Source: Synechococcus sp. GFB01
Lineage (GTDB): Bacteria > Cyanobacteriota > Cyanobacteriia > PCC-6307 > Cyanobiaceae
Length of the DNA: 5,840 nucleotides
Direction of reading: 5' to 3'
NCBI RefSeq assembly: GCF_001039265.1
Contig: NZ_LFEK01000043.1
Span: 5,328 to 11,167 of the forward strand
The notes beneath the pieces are model-generated. The model was not told the origin of the DNA. It ran no database searches and worked only from the letters and a program-made list of their open reading frames with translations. A program made the translations under genes and the position numbers. Shown piece after piece: positions 1-5,016 of the stretch. Within the stretch, counting starts at the first letter, position 1. Every line of letters begins with the position of its first letter.

Positions 1-186
1 GGCTCCTTCGTGGGCCATTCCCTGCGCGATCTCAACCTGCGCAAGAACTACAACGTGAGCGTGCTGGCCGCCGGCCCCGACAACGACCTTACCGTCAATC
101 CCCCCGCTTCCCACGTGCTCGAAGCCGGCGAGCTGCTGGTGGTGATGGGAAGCAGCGAACACCTGGCCAGCCTGCCCGGCGCCTAG
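1..186 (+). CDS. TrkA/KtrA-type potassium channel regulatory subunit, C-terminal fragment
   Basis: Only the last 61 codons are present; the gene runs in from the left edge in frame 1 and ends at TAG 184-186. The fragment reads as an RCK_C (TrkA-C) domain. It starts with a GSFVGHSLRDLNLRKNYNV stretch, followed by VLAAGP, NPPASHVLEAGELLVVMG and a short SSEHLASLPGA tail. The 'L-R-K-x-Y-x-V-x-V-L-A' and 'x-G-E-L-L-V-V-x-G' patterns are characteristic of this ligand-binding domain. In TrkA/KtrA proteins it follows an NAD-binding RCK_N domain and helps gate a TrkH/KtrB potassium channel from the cytoplasmic side. The N-terminal domain and any channel gene lie outside the window, so the exact subfamily cannot be told. 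It ends about 100 bases before amt on the same strand. The AT-rich gap suggests that amt has its own promoter. Confidence 0.75.
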   Translation, partial: GSFVGHSLRDLNLRKNYNVSVLAAGPDNDLTVNPPASHVLEAGELLVVMGSSEHLASLPGA

Positions 187-189
187 ATC

Positions 190-208
190 GTAAAGAATTA
201 AACGTTAC
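190..208 (+). promoter_or_regulatory. AT-rich dyad upstream of amt, possible NtcA-like site
   Basis: This is an AT-rich island in GC-rich DNA, between the upstream stop and amt. It carries GTAA and TTAC arms (190-193 and 205-208). Read as an NtcA site, 190-203 is GTA-N8-AAC, five of six positions of the GTA-N8-TAC consensus. A second 5/6 match, GTC-N8-TAC, lies at 221-234. NtcA activation of amt is well known in cyanobacteria, but I find no convincing TAN3T -10 box at the right distance. A 5/6 match is expected by chance about 0.5 times per 100 bases, so this is only a candidate. Confidence 0.22.
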
Positions 209-226
209 AAACGCCGAGATGTCGCC

Positions 227-349
227 ATGACTACAAGCCGGGGGCTGCACCTCTGTCGATGGTGGCGGATGTCCCTCATGAGAGGTATTGACTGTGTGGC
301 TCATTGCCCAAACAGCCGGCAGAGGTTCAACACCGCTGTCGGTCTTTGA
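227..349 (+). CDS. Possible 40-residue upstream ORF overlapping the amt start
   Basis: An ATG at 227 opens a 40-codon frame ending at TGA 347-349, in a different frame from amt and overlapping its first codons. The product starts MTTSRGLHLC and is rich in Arg, Trp and Cys, with no recognisable domain. An internal ATG at 278 is in the same frame. I see no good ribosome binding site for it. It may be chance. If translated, it would interfere with initiation at the upstream amt starts. It could also be the remnant of an older amt N-terminus that was frame-shifted. Low confidence. Confidence 0.12.
   Translation: MTTSRGLHLCRWWRMSLMRGIDCVAHCPNSRQRFNTAVGL
281..285 (+). promoter_or_regulatory. Ribosome binding site that favours the GTG 294 start of amt
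   Basis: AGAGG lies 8 bases before the in-frame GTG at 294, which is ideal spacing. It is only 2 bases before the TTG at 288. This is the main reason for preferring GTG 294. Confidence 0.5.
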
Positions 350-1769
350 TCGCTTTCGACGCAGGGTGCTGGCGAAGGTTCAGGAGCCTGAACTGAAGCG
401 CTCAGCCATGCTGCTGCTGGCCGTCGGTGCCGGCCTGCTCCCCCTGATGGCCGGCTCGGCCAAGGCCGCCCTCACGAAGGTGCCCACGGATGGCGCCGAC
501 ACTCTGCTGATGCTGATGGGCTCGGCTCTGGTGCTGCTGATGACCCCCGGCCTGGCGTTCTTCTATGGCGGCTTCACCCGCGCCAAGAACGTGCTCAACA
601 CGATGATGATGAGCTTCTTCCTGATGGGGCTCATCGGCGTGCTCTGGGTGGTGGTGGGCTACAGCCTCGCTTTCGGCACCGGCTTCGAGAACCCCTTCAT
701 CGGCGGCCTCGAGTACATGTGGATGAACGGTGTGGGCGGGCCCCTGGGTGACGCCCCATTGGCGGATGGTTTCGCCATCAGCGGCACGTCCTTTGCCCTC
801 TTCCAGGGCATGTTCGCGATCATCACTCCGGCCCTGATTTCGGGTGCCGTGGTTGAACGCATCAACTTCAAGGCCTGGTTCTGGTTCTGCCTGCTCTGGA
901 GCCTGTTGGTCTATAGCCCCATGGCCAAAATGGTGTGGGGTGGTGGCTATCTCGGAAGCTTCGGAATCGGCGCGATCGATTTTGCCGGGGGCACGGTCGT
1001 TCACATCGCCTCAGGTGTGGCCGCTCTGGTGGCAGCTGTCGTCGTCGGCCCCCGCACCGGCTATCCAGACAGCATCCGTCCACCCCACAACGTGACCCAC
1101 ATCCTGCTGGGGGCCGGGCTGCTGTGGTTCGGCTGGTTCGGTTTCAACGGTGCCAGCTACTTTGCCGCCAAGGGAGCGGGATTCTCCTTCCTGACCACCA
1201 CAACGAGCGCCTCGGCCGGCATGCTCACCTGGTGCCTGATCGAGTGGTTCAGGGCCGGCAAACCCAGTGCCGTGGGCGCCGCCAGTGGAGCCGTGGCTGG
1301 TCTTGTGGGCATCACCCCTGCCGCCGGTTTCGTCTACATTCCCCAATCGCTTCTGATTGGAGCTGTCACGGCAACGGCCTGCTTCATTGCCGTTCAGTTA
1401 TCCGGCTTCGGCGGCTACGGCGGCACCAGAAAACAGAAGCTGGATGAATCCCTCGATGCCTTCTCCGTGCACGGGGTTGGCGGCACAGTGGGAGCTCTGC
1501 TCACAGGAATCCTGGCTGCCAAGGAGCTTGTGCCCGCCGATTACTTCCCAGTTTCCGCAGAGCTACTGGCAAACGGGGGCAACTTCGCCCTGTTCCTTGT
1601 CCAGCTCAAGGCCGTCGTGATCACCTATGGCTTTGTGGGCCTCGGAACGGTCATCATTCTGAAGTGCCTTGGCGCCTTCATGCCGCTGCGTGTCACGCCT
1701 GAGGATGAAGAGCGAGGGATCGACTTCGTCGCCCATGGCGAAGAGGCCTACGACCCAATGACCAACTGA
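294..1769 (+). CDS. amt: Ammonium transporter, Amt/MEP/Rh family
   Basis: This is a full-length ammonium channel of about 491 residues that moves NH4+/NH3 across the cytoplasmic membrane for nitrogen assimilation. Residue numbers here count from the upstream TTG at 288. Residues 37-60 resemble a signal peptide: Lys-Arg, a hydrophobic stretch, then AKA before Ala61. The FYGGFTRAKNVLNT motif follows the first helix. The Amt signature DFAGGTVVH is at 231-239, with the substrate-site Asp231 and first pore His239. The second pore His395 is in SVHGVGG. The C-terminal tail has the conserved LRVTPEDEERG and HGEEAYD elements. Start choice: GTG 294 has AGAGG at 8 bases. TTG 288, GTG 366 and ATG 408 are alternatives, but ATG 408 would remove the Lys-Arg of the signal peptide. 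It is followed after 13 bases by a PII gene, the usual amtB-glnK arrangement, so the pair is probably co-transcribed. Confidence 0.95.
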   Translation: MWLIAQTAGRGSTPLSVFDRFRRRVLAKVQEPELKRSAMLLLAVGAGLLPLMAGSAKAALTKVPTDGADTLLMLMGSALVLLMTPGLAFFYGGFTRAKNVLNTMMMSFFLMGLIGVLWVVVGYSLAFGTGFENPFIGGLEYMWMNGVGGPLGDAPLADGFAISGTSFALFQGMFAIITPALISGAVVERINFKAWFWFCLLWSLLVYSPMAKMVWGGGYLGSFGIGAIDFAGGTVVHIASGVAALVAAVVVGPRTGYPDSIRPPHNVTHILLGAGLLWFGWFGFNGASYFAAKGAGFSFLTTTTSASAGMLTWCLIEWFRAGKPSAVGAASGAVAGLVGITPAAGFVYIPQSLLIGAVTATACFIAVQLSGFGGYGGTRKQKLDESLDAFSVHGVGGTVGALLTGILAAKELVPADYFPVSAELLANGGNFALFLVQLKAVVITYGFVGLGTVIILKCLGAFMPLRVTPEDEERGIDFVAHGEEAYDPMTN

Positions 1770-1773
1770 GGAG
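1768..1773 (+). promoter_or_regulatory. Ribosome binding site of the PII gene, overlapping the amt stop
   Basis: GAGGAG begins inside the amt TGA stop codon (1767-1769) and lies 9 bases before ATG 1783. Terminating ribosomes on amt therefore sit on this site, which points to coupled translation of Amt and its PII partner. Confidence 0.6.
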
Positions 1774-1782
1774 CACCCCGAC

Positions 1783-2121
1783 ATGAAACAGATCACTGCC
1801 ATGGTGCGTCCCTCCAAGGTGGACGCGGTCAAGAATGCCCTTGTCGCCATCGACGTGGTCGGCATGACCGTCAACGACGTCCGCGGCTTCGGCCGCCAGA
1901 AAGGTCAGGTGGAGCGGTACCGCGGCAACGCGTTCACCGTGGAGTTCCTCGCCAAGATTCGGGTCACCACCGTGGTGCCCGACGACAAGGTGGAGGCGGC
2001 GATCACCGCCATCACCGAAGCGGCTCGCACGGGCGAGATCGGCGACGGCAAGATCTTCATCACCCCCGTGGAGGACGCCGTGCGCATCCGTACCGGGGAG
2101 CGCGGCGGCGCGGCCCTCTGA
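1783..2121 (+). CDS. glnK: PII signal protein, GlnK-type, with Asn49 and Phe51 in the T-loop
   Basis: At 112 residues this is the normal PII length. PII trimers sense ATP/ADP and 2-oxoglutarate and regulate nitrogen proteins; amt-linked members (GlnK) plug the Amt channel. Visible family motifs are VVGMTVNDVRGFGRQKGQ (25-42), ERYRG (44-48) and ARTGEIGDGKIF (81-92), with RIRTGE at 101-106. The ligand residues Gln39, Lys58, Lys90, Arg101 and Arg103 are all kept, as is Arg47, the T-loop residue that enters the AmtB pore in the E. coli complex. The unusual part is the T-loop tip. Canonical cyanobacterial PII reads GSEY at 48-51; here it is GNAF. Ser49 (phosphorylated in several cyanobacteria) and Tyr51 (uridylylated in proteobacteria) are both absent. 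Position 11 is Ser where Phe is usual. These changes suggest a second PII paralogue dedicated to the adjacent Amt; whether a canonical glnB exists elsewhere in the genome cannot be seen. Confidence 0.93.
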   Translation: MKQITAMVRPSKVDAVKNALVAIDVVGMTVNDVRGFGRQKGQVERYRGNAFTVEFLAKIRVTTVVPDDKVEAAITAITEAARTGEIGDGKIFITPVEDAVRIRTGERGGAAL

Positions 2122-2152
2122 GCCTCCTCAGCGGGGCTCGGATGGCACCGCC

Positions 2153-2156
2153 CTAG
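2153..2156. repeat. CTAG target site duplication, left copy (IS5-family element)
   Basis: CTAG directly flanks the left inverted repeat, and an identical CTAG flanks the right one at 3514-3517. A 4-bp CTAG/YTAR duplication is typical of the IS5 group. In the reconstructed empty site, 2153-2155 (CTA) is the reverse complement of the TAG stop codon of the gdt1 half-gene now at 4663-4986. Confidence 0.85.
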
Positions 2157-2169
2157 GAGGCTGCTGAAA
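2157..2169. repeat. IS5-family left inverted repeat
   Basis: GAGGCTGCTGAAA is the exact reverse complement of 3501-3513. The match stops at the next base. Confidence 0.92.
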
Positions 2170-2211
2170 ACTGGTCCAGCCGCGGGAGAATGGCCCAACG
2201 GCACTGAGCGG

Positions 2212-3347
2212 ATGCGCGGCCAGCAGGAACGCACCGGTCCTCTGTTCTCCTACGTCTCCACAGAAGAGCGGATCCCCAAGGCCCATCCCCTGCGGCAGGT
2301 GCGGCGGCTGGCCGATCAAGCCCTGGATCGCCTCAACCCCACCTTCTGCAGGCTCTACCCCGAGGGTGGGCGCCCCTCGATCCCGCCGGAGCAGCTGCTG
2401 CTGGCCCTGTTGCTGCAGGCGATCTACGGCATCCGCTCGGAGCGGATGCTGATCGAGCAACTGGACTACAACCTGCTGTTTCGCTGGTTGTCGGCCTCAA
2501 CCCGGACGATCCCGTCTGGCATCCCACCACATTCACCAAGAACCGCGACCGGCTGCTCAACGAGGAGCTGATGGCGATGTTCCTGGAGCTGCTGCTGGCC
2601 TCGCCGGAGGTCAAGCCGCTGCTGAGCTCCGAGCACTTCTCGGTGGATGGCACCCTGCTGCGGGCCTGGGCCTCGCACAGCTCGCTGGAGCGGATCGACG
2701 GAGGCGATGACGATCCGCCACCGCCCAGTGGCGGCAATGGGTTTTGGCTCAGGCTCCGCCAAGGGGAAGAAGCGGGCCAAAGGAGATTTCCGCGGTCTGC
2801 TGCTCTCCAACCAGACCCACCGCTCCCGCAGTGACGGCGAAGCCCGGCTGTTCCGCAAGTCCAATGGCACTGGGGCGTTCCTCAGCTACCTGGGCCATTG
2901 CCTCATGGAGAACCGCCATGGCCTGGTGGTGGCCAGCGAGGTGACCCAGCCGATGGCTACGGCGAGCGTTCGGCAGCGGTGCGGATGGCGAGTTCGCTCC
3001 CCGGCGCTCACCAAAAGACACTGGGAGCCGACAAGGGCTACGACACCAGGGATTTTGTCGCCGACGTCCGCTTTGCCGGCATCACGCCGCATGTGGCGCA
3101 GAACATTCAGGCGCGTCGCCGCTCCGCCATCGACGGGCGAACCGTTCGGCATCAGGGCTACGGCAAGTCGATCAACGCAAGGAAGCGGATCGAGCAGGTG
3201 TTTGGCTGGATCAAACAGGCCGCGGGGCTGCGGCAGCTCAAGGCCCGAGGTCGATCCCGGGTCGGAGCGGTGTTCCGGTTGCATGTGGTGGCCTACAACC
3301 TGATCCGTCTGGCCAACCTGCTCAGCCCGAGGGGGGCGCTGGCATGA
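2212..3347 (+). pseudogene. IS5-family DDE transposase, broken by three frameshifts
   Basis: A conserved IS5-group transposase is spread over two plus-strand frames. Frame 1 from ATG 2212 starts MRGQQERTGPLFSYVS and runs to about 2488. Frame 3 then carries GLNPDDPVWHPTTFTKNRDR and VDGTLLRAW up to about 2740. Frame 1 resumes with GKKRAKGDFRGLLLSNQTHRS to about 2950, and frame 3 finishes with ADKGYDTRDF and RKRIEQVFGWIK to TGA 3345-3347. The likely lesions are one lost base near 2488 (TGG-TT-GTC where Trp-Phe-Val is expected), one gained base near 2738-2746, and one lost base near 2948-2951. Repaired, the product would be about 378 residues. The catalytic triad survives: Asp at 2646-2648, Asp at 3030-3032 and Glu at 3192-3194. 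None of the sites is an obvious programmed slippery sequence, so the gene is most likely dead; sequencing error is a weaker alternative. Confidence 0.9.
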
Positions 3348-3517
3348 AACGGGCAAAGCAAGGCGAGAAGGCAGATCAGCGCCCGGACCCCCGTGCAGAG
3401 GTCCGGAGACCCCGCCCGCTTTGCAGGACAACGCTGCCGATTGGCGCAGCGACGGGCCGGTCAGAACAAGTCGGAGTGGCGAGACTCGGATTGGCGGGTA
3501 TTTCAGCAGCCTCCTAG
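3344..3517 (+). CDS. Possible 57-residue ORF in the IS5 tail, overlapping the transposase stop
   Basis: ATG 3344 overlaps the transposase stop as ATGA. The frame stays open through the rest of the element and the right inverted repeat, and ends exactly at the TAG of the CTAG duplication (3515-3517). The product is basic and starts MKRAKQGEKADQRPDPRAEV; no domain is recognised. In GC-rich DNA a 58-codon open frame is not surprising, and the terminal stop comes from the target sequence rather than the element. I give it little weight as a real gene. Confidence 0.15.
   Translation: MKRAKQGEKADQRPDPRAEVRRPRPLCRTTLPIGAATGRSEQVGVARLGLAGISAAS
3501..3513. repeat. IS5-family right inverted repeat
   Basis: TTTCAGCAGCCTC is the exact reverse complement of the left end at 2157-2169 and is followed directly by the second CTAG. 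Confidence 0.92.
3514..3517. repeat. CTAG shared by both insertion sequences
   Basis: This is the right CTAG duplication of the IS5-family element. Its TA (3515-3516) is also the left TA of the IS630-family element, and its G (3517) is that element's first base. Read on the minus strand, 3514-3516 is the TAG stop of the IS630 transposase. Confidence 0.85.
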
Positions 3518-4605
3518 TGTCCCGTCCCGGAGATTTGCGAACAAAGTCGCTGGAGCTTCTCCAGGATTGAATCCGCGGTTGCGGTCCAGTTGAACGGCGC
3601 TTTGGTCTTGTTGTAGGCGGCCACGAACTGCTCGATCTTGGCGATCAGCTCCTTGACGCTGGAGAAGCTGCCGCGCCGGATCGCCCGCTGGGTGATGATC
3701 CCGAACCAGCGCTCCACCTGGTTCAGCCAGGAGGCGTATGTGGGCGTGTAGTGCACGTGGAAGCGGGGCCTCTGCGCCAGCCACGCCCTGACCTTGGCGT
3801 GCTTGTGGGTGCAGTAGTTGTCCACGATTAGATGTACGTCCAAGTGCTCTGGCACTGACGTCTCGATCTGGCGCAGGAAGCCCAGGAACTCCTGGTGCCG
3901 GTGGCGGGGCTTGCATTGGGTGATCACCTCGCCGGTGGCGACGTCCAGGGCGGCGAACAGGGTGGTGGTGCCGTGGCGGATGTAGTCGTGAGTGACGCCT
4001 TCCACGTAGCCCAGACCCATGGGCAGGAGCGGCTGGGTGCGGTCCAGGGCCTGGATCTGCGTCTTCTCGTCGACGCAGAGCACCATCGCCTTGTCCGGCG
4101 GGTTCAGGTACAAGCCAACGATGTCCCGGACCTTCTCAACAAAGAAGGGGTCGGTCGAAAGCTTGAAATGCTTCTGGCGGTGGGGCTGCACCGAGAAGGT
4201 CTGCAGCCAGCGGTGGACCGTGGTCTTGGAGATCCCAGTCGCTGCAGCCAAAGTCCGAGCGCTCCACTGGGTGCTGCCATCGGTTGGCTTGGTCTGCAGG
4301 GCCCGGTTGATGACCTCTGCCACCTTGTCGTCCTCGTAGGTGCGGGGCCGGCCAGGACGCAGTTCGTCATGAAGGCCCTCGATGCCCAGATCGAGGTAGC
4401 GCTGCCGCCATTTGCCCACCGTTGAGCCGCGGACTCCAAATTGCTTGGCGACAGCGGTGTTGGTGTCACCAGCAGCGCAGGCCAGCACGATCTGCGCCCG
4501 CTGAACGATCGAATGCGGCAAGGTCCTTGATCCAGCCAGGCTCTGGAGCTGGCTGGTCTCATCAGCCGACAGCTCCAGGGGAGCCATGGGGCGACCAGTC
4601 GGCAT
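3514..4605 (-). CDS. IS630-family DDE transposase, intact
   Basis: This 363-residue transposase cuts and rejoins its own element at TA dinucleotides. Two helix-turn-helix regions are visible in the N-terminal half: AVAKQFGVRGSTVGKWRQRY (51-70) and WSARTLAAATGISKTTVHRW (114-133). An RPGRPR linker lies between them at 83-88. The Tc1/mariner-like catalytic core follows, with Asp179 in LCVDEKTQIQALDRTQP, Asp262 in LIVDNYCTHKH and Glu298 in SWLNQVERWFG, about 35 residues between the last two. Length and triad are normal and no frameshift is seen. The ATG at 4605 has GGGGAG (minus strand of 4613-4618) 7 bases upstream; Met7 is a weaker alternative. The frame runs through the terminal repeat to the very edge of the element, and its TAG stop is completed by the target TA plus flanking C3514. 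The gene starts 57 bases downstream of the gdt1 half-gene and shares its direction, so readthrough could express it. Confidence 0.95.
   Translation of the reverse strand: MPTGRPMAPLELSADETSQLQSLAGSRTLPHSIVQRAQIVLACAAGDTNTAVAKQFGVRGSTVGKWRQRYLDLGIEGLHDELRPGRPRTYEDDKVAEVINRALQTKPTDGSTQWSARTLAAATGISKTTVHRWLQTFSVQPHRQKHFKLSTDPFFVEKVRDIVGLYLNPPDKAMVLCVDEKTQIQALDRTQPLLPMGLGYVEGVTHDYIRHGTTTLFAALDVATGEVITQCKPRHRHQEFLGFLRQIETSVPEHLDVHLIVDNYCTHKHAKVRAWLAQRPRFHVHYTPTYASWLNQVERWFGIITQRAIRRGSFSSVKELIAKIEQFVAAYNKTKAPFNWTATADSILEKLQRLCSQISGTGH
3517..3529. repeat. IS630-family terminal inverted repeat, 3' of the transposase
   Basis: GTGTCCCGTCCCG matches the reverse complement of 4651-4663 (GTGTGCCGTCCCG) at 12 of 13 positions. 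Confidence 0.85.
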
Positions 4606-4612
4606 GAAACGA

Positions 4613-4618
4613 CTCCCC
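4613..4618 (-). promoter_or_regulatory. Ribosome binding site of the IS630 transposase
   Basis: The minus strand reads GGGGAG, 7 bases before ATG 4605. This supports that start over Met7. Confidence 0.5.
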
Positions 4619-4633
4619 GAGGAGACACTTCAT

Positions 4634-4639
4634 ATTCTA
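4634..4639 (-). promoter_or_regulatory. Possible -10 box for the IS630 transposase
   Basis: The minus strand reads TAGAAT in an AT-rich patch just inside the element, about 28 bases before the ATG at 4605. I find no clear -35 box. A weak promoter inside the terminal region is common in insertion sequences. Confidence 0.3.
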
Positions 4640-4650
4640 CCGGCTATTTG

Positions 4651-4663
4651 CGGGACGGCACAC
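4651..4663. repeat. IS630-family terminal inverted repeat, 5' of the transposase
   Basis: CGGGACGGCACAC pairs with 3517-3529 at 12 of 13 positions and is followed by TA 4664-4665. Confidence 0.85.
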
Positions 4664-4986
4664 TAGCGATCGCCGGGATCGCCCGATGGGGTATCGGGAG
4701 CAGGGCTCTCCTCCTCGCCTGCCCGCAGGATCAACCAGATGCCCAGTAGCAGGAACCCCACCGCCGCCGCCAGCTGCAGCAGGTTGGTGGGGATCACGGC
4801 CGAGAGGGAACCGCCGGCCCCGGCTCCCAGCAGGCTGGCCAGCACCAGGGCCGCCGAACTCCCCGCGAACACCGCTCCAGGTCGGGTGGAGGTACCGCTG
4901 ATCGTGACGATCGCCAGCTGGGTCTTGTCACCCAGCTCCGCCAGAAACACGGTGGCGAAGGTGGAGGCGAGCAGCGAGAGATCCAT
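4663..4986 (-). CDS. UPF0016/GDT1 (TMEM165) half-transporter, first copy
   Basis: A small membrane protein of about 107 residues with three predicted helices (roughly 4-16 and onward, 37-55, 66-84) and an acidic, Pro-rich tail. Residues 15-23 carry the family signature ELGDKTQ within FLAELGDKTQLA; its acidic residues form the cation site in UPF0016/GDT1 proteins. Most family members have two such units in one chain of about 200 residues. Here each unit is a separate gene, and the partner lies just upstream. Family members export Mn2+ or Ca2+; cyanobacterial Mnx moves Mn2+ out of the cytoplasm. Start: ATG 4986 has AGGAG 10 bases upstream; GTG 4992, two codons earlier, has it at 4 bases. The TAG stop is made of the duplicated target TA plus the last base of the IS630 element, yet ends the protein at the ancestral position. 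Confidence 0.88.
   Translation of the reverse strand: MDLSLLASTFATVFLAELGDKTQLAIVTISGTSTRPGAVFAGSSAALVLASLLGAGAGGSLSAVIPTNLLQLAAAVGFLLLGIWLILRAGEEESPAPDTPSGDPGDR
4666..4673. other. HIP1 octamer GCGATCGC
   Basis: This is a perfect copy of the highly iterated palindrome of cyanobacterial genomes. It lies in the last codons of the gdt1 half-gene, directly beside the IS630 target TA. I found only this copy in the window. It supports a cyanobacterial host. Confidence 0.75.
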
Positions 4987-4996
4987 GGTCACTGAG

Positions 4997-5001
4997 CTCC
5001 T
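4997..5001 (-). promoter_or_regulatory. Ribosome binding site of the first gdt1 half-gene
   Basis: The minus strand reads AGGAG in the short gap between the two half-genes. It is 10 bases before ATG 4986 and 4 bases before GTG 4992. This slightly favours the ATG but does not exclude the GTG. Confidence 0.5.
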
Positions 5002-5016
5002 GGCTGGCGGTGCGGA

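Larger units (their letters stand above)
2157..3513 (+). mobile_element. IS5-family insertion sequence, 1357 bp, with decayed transposase
   Basis: The element is bounded by perfect 13-bp inverted repeats, GAGGCTGCTGAAA at 2157-2169 and its complement at 3501-3513, flanked by CTAG duplications. With the palindromic CTAG included, the match is 17 of 17. It carries one transposase frame, broken by three frameshifts, and a tail of about 155 bases after it. It lies 35 bases past the PII stop in the same direction, so readthrough from amt-glnK would run into it. The perfect ends suggest recent arrival despite the broken gene, and the element could still be moved by a transposase supplied from another copy. 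Confidence 0.93.
3517..4663 (-). mobile_element. IS630-family insertion sequence, 1147 bp, apparently intact
   Basis: The element has 13-bp ends matching at 12 positions and is flanked by TA at 3515-3516 and 4664-4665, the standard IS630 target duplication. It encodes one intact transposase on the minus strand. It abuts the IS5-family element with no host DNA between them, because both used the same CTAG. After 4665 the host sequence resumes with a HIP1 octamer and the end of the gdt1 half-gene. With intact ends and transposase it is probably still mobile. Confidence 0.93.

Noticed and set aside
402..1004. 200-codon minus-strand open frame rich in His, Glu and Gln
   Set aside because: It lies wholly inside amt on the opposite strand. 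Its composition is what the complement of GC-rich hydrophobic codons gives; no domain or start signal supports it.
2120..2139. Possible terminator hairpin after the PII gene (GAGCC with GGCTC)
   Set aside because: The stem is only 5 bp with a 10-base loop and no following T-run. It is too weak to call, though it lies in what was the 31-base gap between convergent genes.
2212..3347. Programmed frameshifting in the IS5 transposase
   Set aside because: Three shifts would be needed and none sits on a recognisable slippery heptamer or A-rich run; single-base indels are simpler.
3895..4425. 176-codon plus-strand open frame inside the IS630 element
   Set aside because: It is antisense to the intact transposase, has no recognisable motif, and is explained by codon bias of the real gene.
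2157..4663. A composite transposon or a new two-transposase system
   Set aside because: The elements belong to different families, have different ends and no cargo between them, and each has its own standard target duplication. Two independent insertions explain everything.
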